A DNA stretch of 55,115 bases from Flavobacteriales bacterium (lineage in GTDB: Bacteria; Bacteroidota; Bacteroidia; Flavobacteriales_E; Vicingaceae): contig CAJPFH010000009.1 of the NCBI GenBank assembly GCA_905339165.1, forward strand, positions 1-55,115, written 5' to 3'. Position numbers and translations under genes: made by a program. The notes under the pieces were generated by a model. That model was not told where the DNA came from and did not search any database. It saw nothing but the letters and a program-made list of their open reading frames with translations. Position 1 is the first letter of the stretch; every line of letters starts with the position of its first letter. Below are positions 52,784 through 55,115 of the stretch, in pieces.

Positions 52784-54763
52784 TTATTGTGTGGGAGGTT
52801 CTATCCAGTCTCCGTTTTCTTTAATAAGTGCAATGAGGGCTTCTACCGCCTGTTTTTCCGGTATATTTCGTTCTACTACGTTTTTTTGTTTGTAGAGCGT
52901 AATTCTTCCTGCTCCGGTACCTACATAGCCATAATCGGCATCAGCCATTTCGCCTGGGCCGTTTACAATGCAACCCATTATTCCAATTTTTACACCCTTC
53001 AGGTGATTGGTTACCGCACGTATTTTTGCTGTGGTTTCTTGTAAATCAAATAACGTTCGGCCACAGGATGGACATGAAATGTACTCTGTTTTTGAAATAC
53101 GCGTTCGGGTGGCTTGTAGAATACCGAAAGCAACAGAATTTATTTCTTTTGTTCCTCCGCATTCCGAAGCGTTTATCCAGATGCCATCTCCAAGCCCGTC
53201 TGTTAGCAATGAACCGAAATCGCTTGCTGCATAAAGCGTAAGGGTATCGTTGCTTAAATAGAAGTAATTGCGTTTTATAATTACCGGATGAGGAATTCCG
53301 GCAAGCATTAGTTCTGTAAATGCTTTTCGTTGTTCGTAAATACCTTCTGTTTGTGAGGTGTTTACTAATATCACACAATTTTTAATTTGCCTTAATTTAT
53401 CAATACATTCGGGAGAAAGTTCATGAAGTGTTAGTTCTATAAAAATGATTTCGGTCTCCGAGATATTTAGGTTTATAAATTCTTGAACAGAGAGAAGTGG
53501 AAAACGCCTTTCTTTATTTTTTTCTTTTACCCAAGTTTGATAATTGTAAATAATACCAAGGGTTCCCGGAGTATCAAATGTTACCGGGCAATCTCCTGCA
53601 AAAATAAAATCGCAGGCCATTTCGTTGAGGTTCCATTTATCGTTTGGCACAGAATAATGGTAACCTACGGCATACAGTGAGGCTTTATGGATTTGTTCAA
53701 AATGGCTGTAATTGGCTATAACACGAGGCACATTATTCCCTCCGATGGTAAAAACCAAATGGCTTTTTCTGCGAGTGTATTCAAACGGATTTATAGGGTA
53801 TTCCAAAATTTCGGAAAGATTCGTTTGTGAACTTCTGACATCATATCTGCCCACTAGTTTTTTAGCTACAGGTATTTCACATTCGGGGTCTTCGGTTAGC
53901 GATACGCGAATGGTATCGCCTAACCCATCTTCCAGTAAGGCTCCTATCCCAACAGCCGATTTTATTCTCCCGTCTTCACCATCACCAGCTTCGGTTACTC
54001 CCAAATGTAAGGGATAATTCATATTTTCTTGCATCATACGGTGTGCTAGCAAACGATAGGCTTGTACCATTACTTGTGTGTTGCTGGCTTTCATAGAAAG
54101 TACGATGTTATGGTATTGTTCGTCTTCACAAATTTTTAAGAACTCCATAGCCGATTCAACCATTCCTGTAGGAGTATCACCATATCTACTTAAAATACGG
54201 TCGCTGAGAGAACCATGGTTTGTGCCAATTCGCATAGCGGTTCCGTGTTTTTTACAAATGCGCACTAGAGGTAAAAACTTGTCGCGTATTCTTTCAAGTT
54301 CTGCCCGATATGCCGATTCGGTGTATTCAATAATTTCGAATTTTTTTTTATCGACATAGTTTCCGGGGTTTATTCTTACTTTCTCTACTATGCGAGCGGC
54401 AAGTTCAGCAGCGTTAGGAGTGTAATGTATATCGGCAACAAGCGGTGTCTGGTAACCCCTCTTTCTTAATTCGTTTTTTATTTGAAGTAAATTTTCGGCT
54501 TCCTTTACGCTAGGAGCCGTTATGCGTACCAATTCACAACCCGCTTCTATCATACGTATGCTTTGTTCTACGGTTGCCTTTGTATTCATGGTGTCAGTGG
54601 TTGTCATAGACTGGATACGAATAGGATTTTTATCTCCAATACCAATGTTCCCCACTTTCACTTCACGCGTTTTCCAACGGGTGTAGGCTGTTAAATTATG
54701 ACAGTAAACTGTATTCAATTTTTGTATATTGTTTTTACCGGCAGATTCAATTTTAGTTTTCAA
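52784..54763 (-). CDS. ispG: 4-hydroxy-3-methylbut-2-enyl diphosphate synthase, long form
   Basis: This protein has 659 residues, the long Bacteroidota form with an extra domain between the TIM barrel and the iron-sulfur domain. It makes HMBPP in the MEP pathway. The 4Fe-4S ligands are Cys564 and Cys567 (CPSCGRTLFD), Cys598 (GIMGCIVNGPGE) and Glu605. N-terminal marks are NPIRIQSMTTTDT, ITAPSVKEAENL and LVADIHYTPN. The start is uncertain: TTG at 54763 overlaps a -7 box, and a second TTG at 54718 (NTVYCHNL) would also fit. No ATG precedes the core. Dxr is encoded elsewhere in the window. Confidence 0.96.
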   Translation of the reverse strand: MKTKIESAGKNNIQKLNTVYCHNLTAYTRWKTREVKVGNIGIGDKNPIRIQSMTTTDTMNTKATVEQSIRMIEAGCELVRITAPSVKEAENLLQIKNELRKRGYQTPLVADIHYTPNAAELAARIVEKVRINPGNYVDKKKFEIIEYTESAYRAELERIRDKFLPLVRICKKHGTAMRIGTNHGSLSDRILSRYGDTPTGMVESAMEFLKICEDEQYHNIVLSMKASNTQVMVQAYRLLAHRMMQENMNYPLHLGVTEAGDGEDGRIKSAVGIGALLEDGLGDTIRVSLTEDPECEIPVAKKLVGRYDVRSSQTNLSEILEYPINPFEYTRRKSHLVFTIGGNNVPRVIANYSHFEQIHKASLYAVGYHYSVPNDKWNLNEMACDFIFAGDCPVTFDTPGTLGIIYNYQTWVKEKNKERRFPLLSVQEFINLNISETEIIFIELTLHELSPECIDKLRQIKNCVILVNTSQTEGIYEQRKAFTELMLAGIPHPVIIKRNYFYLSNDTLTLYAASDFGSLLTDGLGDGIWINASECGGTKEINSVAFGILQATRTRISKTEYISCPSCGRTLFDLQETTAKIRAVTNHLKGVKIGIMGCIVNGPGEMADADYGYVGTGAGRITLYKQKNVVERNIPEKQAVEALIALIKENGDWIEPPTQ

Positions 54764-54768
54764 AAATA
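54761..54768 (-). promoter_or_regulatory. -7 box overlapping the proposed ispG start
   Basis: Minus-strand TATTTTTG matches TAnnTTTG, and its last three bases are the TTG at 54763. If it is the promoter, translation must begin farther downstream, for example at the TTG at 54718. Confidence 0.3.
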
Positions 54769-54920
54769 ACCTTTTTAAGTCTGTTTACCGTTTGTTGTAT
54801 TCATGCGGCCATTTATTAAGTAAACTATACCATATGTGAATTATAGCTTTTTGCAGGTCTTCAACCCTCGTAATATTACACTAAAAAAGAGCAAAAATTA
54901 TTTATATAAAACCTGCCATT

Positions 54921-55115
54921 ATGAAAACATTGAAATTAATAACCATTTTACTTTCGGTTTTGTTTAGTATTTCACTCACTGCTCGCAATGCAGAGAAAGT
55001 AAACCGAGTGGGGGTAGTACAAGAAGTAGGTACTGTATCGGCTAATGTAGGAGGTTCTTCCTCGAAGTTAGCAGCGAACTGTAATCCGGCTACTTCGTTT
55101 ACGTATTTAGAGTTA
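54921..55115 (+). CDS. Exported protein, partial N-terminus (possible T9SS cargo)
   Basis: The first 65 codons of a gene run off the right edge. Signal peptide MKTLKLITILLSVLFSISLT, then A-R-N-A. The mature start (NCNPATSFTYLEL) resembles the opening of large Bacteroidota surface proteins that carry T9SS tails, but that tail would lie outside the window. It is divergent from ispG across a 157-bp gap. Family and function cannot be judged from this piece. Confidence 0.7.
   Translation, partial: MKTLKLITILLSVLFSISLTARNAEKVNRVGVVQEVGTVSANVGGSSSKLAANCNPATSFTYLEL

Noticed and set aside
53046..53378. 110-residue frame inside ispG
   Set aside because: Same strand but another frame of a certain gene, with no recognisable features.
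1..55115. CRISPR array, insertion sequence, prophage or toxin-antitoxin pair
   Set aside because: I saw no regular repeat-spacer pattern, transposase or integrase motif, phage structural block or small paired genes in any gap.

Overview
The window comes from the chromosome of an AT-rich Bacteroidota bacterium, most likely an uncultured relative of the Flavobacteriales, Sphingobacteriales or Chitinophagales. The signs are consistent. There is a PorZ-type component of the type IX secretion system (T9SS) and several exported proteins with T9SS sorting tails of both kinds (type A, and the type B/CHU_C form). DUF5686, DUF4256, DUF3127 and GH3 proteins are present, all typical of the phylum. The succinate dehydrogenase is the three-gene C-A-B form and IspG is the long form. 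Shine-Dalgarno sequences are largely missing, and TAnnTTTG boxes, the Bacteroidota -7 promoter element, lie upstream of many genes. I saw no tRNA, rRNA, CRISPR array, insertion sequence or prophage. No gene-free gap exceeds about 200 bp, so this looks like ordinary core chromosome with some lineage-specific surface genes.

Layout. 1-9714 (minus strand): a surface/tail-fibre-like protein cut by the window edge, a T9SS type B protein, a DUF4256 protein, a TonB-dependent receptor with a small unknown partner, and porZ-recO. 9808-13495 (plus): GT2 glycosyltransferase, YfhO-like membrane protein and an unknown anchored protein. 13472-15334 (minus): mnmG. 15482-17414 (plus): two OmpH/Skp chaperones and murI. 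17544-21009 (plus): a T9SS cargo protein and a lipoprotein. 21011-23449 (minus): DUF5686 protein. 23462-25117 (plus): radical SAM/SPASM enzyme and a small outer-membrane protein. 25122-30041 (minus): a tight operon, M23 peptidase > GH3 enzyme > DUF1573-VWA protein > dxr. 30245-33192 (plus): a carboxynorspermidine-dehydrogenase-like enzyme, a DUF3127 OB-fold protein and a secreted nuclease/phosphatase. 33342-37346 (plus): the translation block rplM-rpsI, rpsB-tsf, pyrH-frr. 37514-38707 (plus): a VWA-like protein. 38750-45781 (minus): a small conserved protein, ubiX and an outer-membrane barrel, a methionine aminotransferase/omega-amidase pair, and sdhCAB. 45903-54763 (minus): two lipoproteins (one GH16-like) behind a double ABC ATPase, then an ispG-led run with a nitroreductase, a 3'-5' exonuclease and a lipoprotein. 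54921 to the end (plus): the start of another exported protein.

How the genes fit together. The main themes are envelope building (OmpH/Skp, murI, M23 peptidase, GT2/YfhO, lipoproteins, T9SS), isoprenoid precursors by the MEP pathway (dxr and ispG), translation, respiration (sdhCAB), and probable methionine recycling coupled to glutamine transamination. I found no clear undescribed defence or mobile system. The best leads are the M23-GH3-VWA-dxr operon, the lipoprotein pair behind the double ABC ATPase, the GTG-start partner of the TonB receptor, promoters that abut start codons, and a terminator lying inside an opposing coding sequence.
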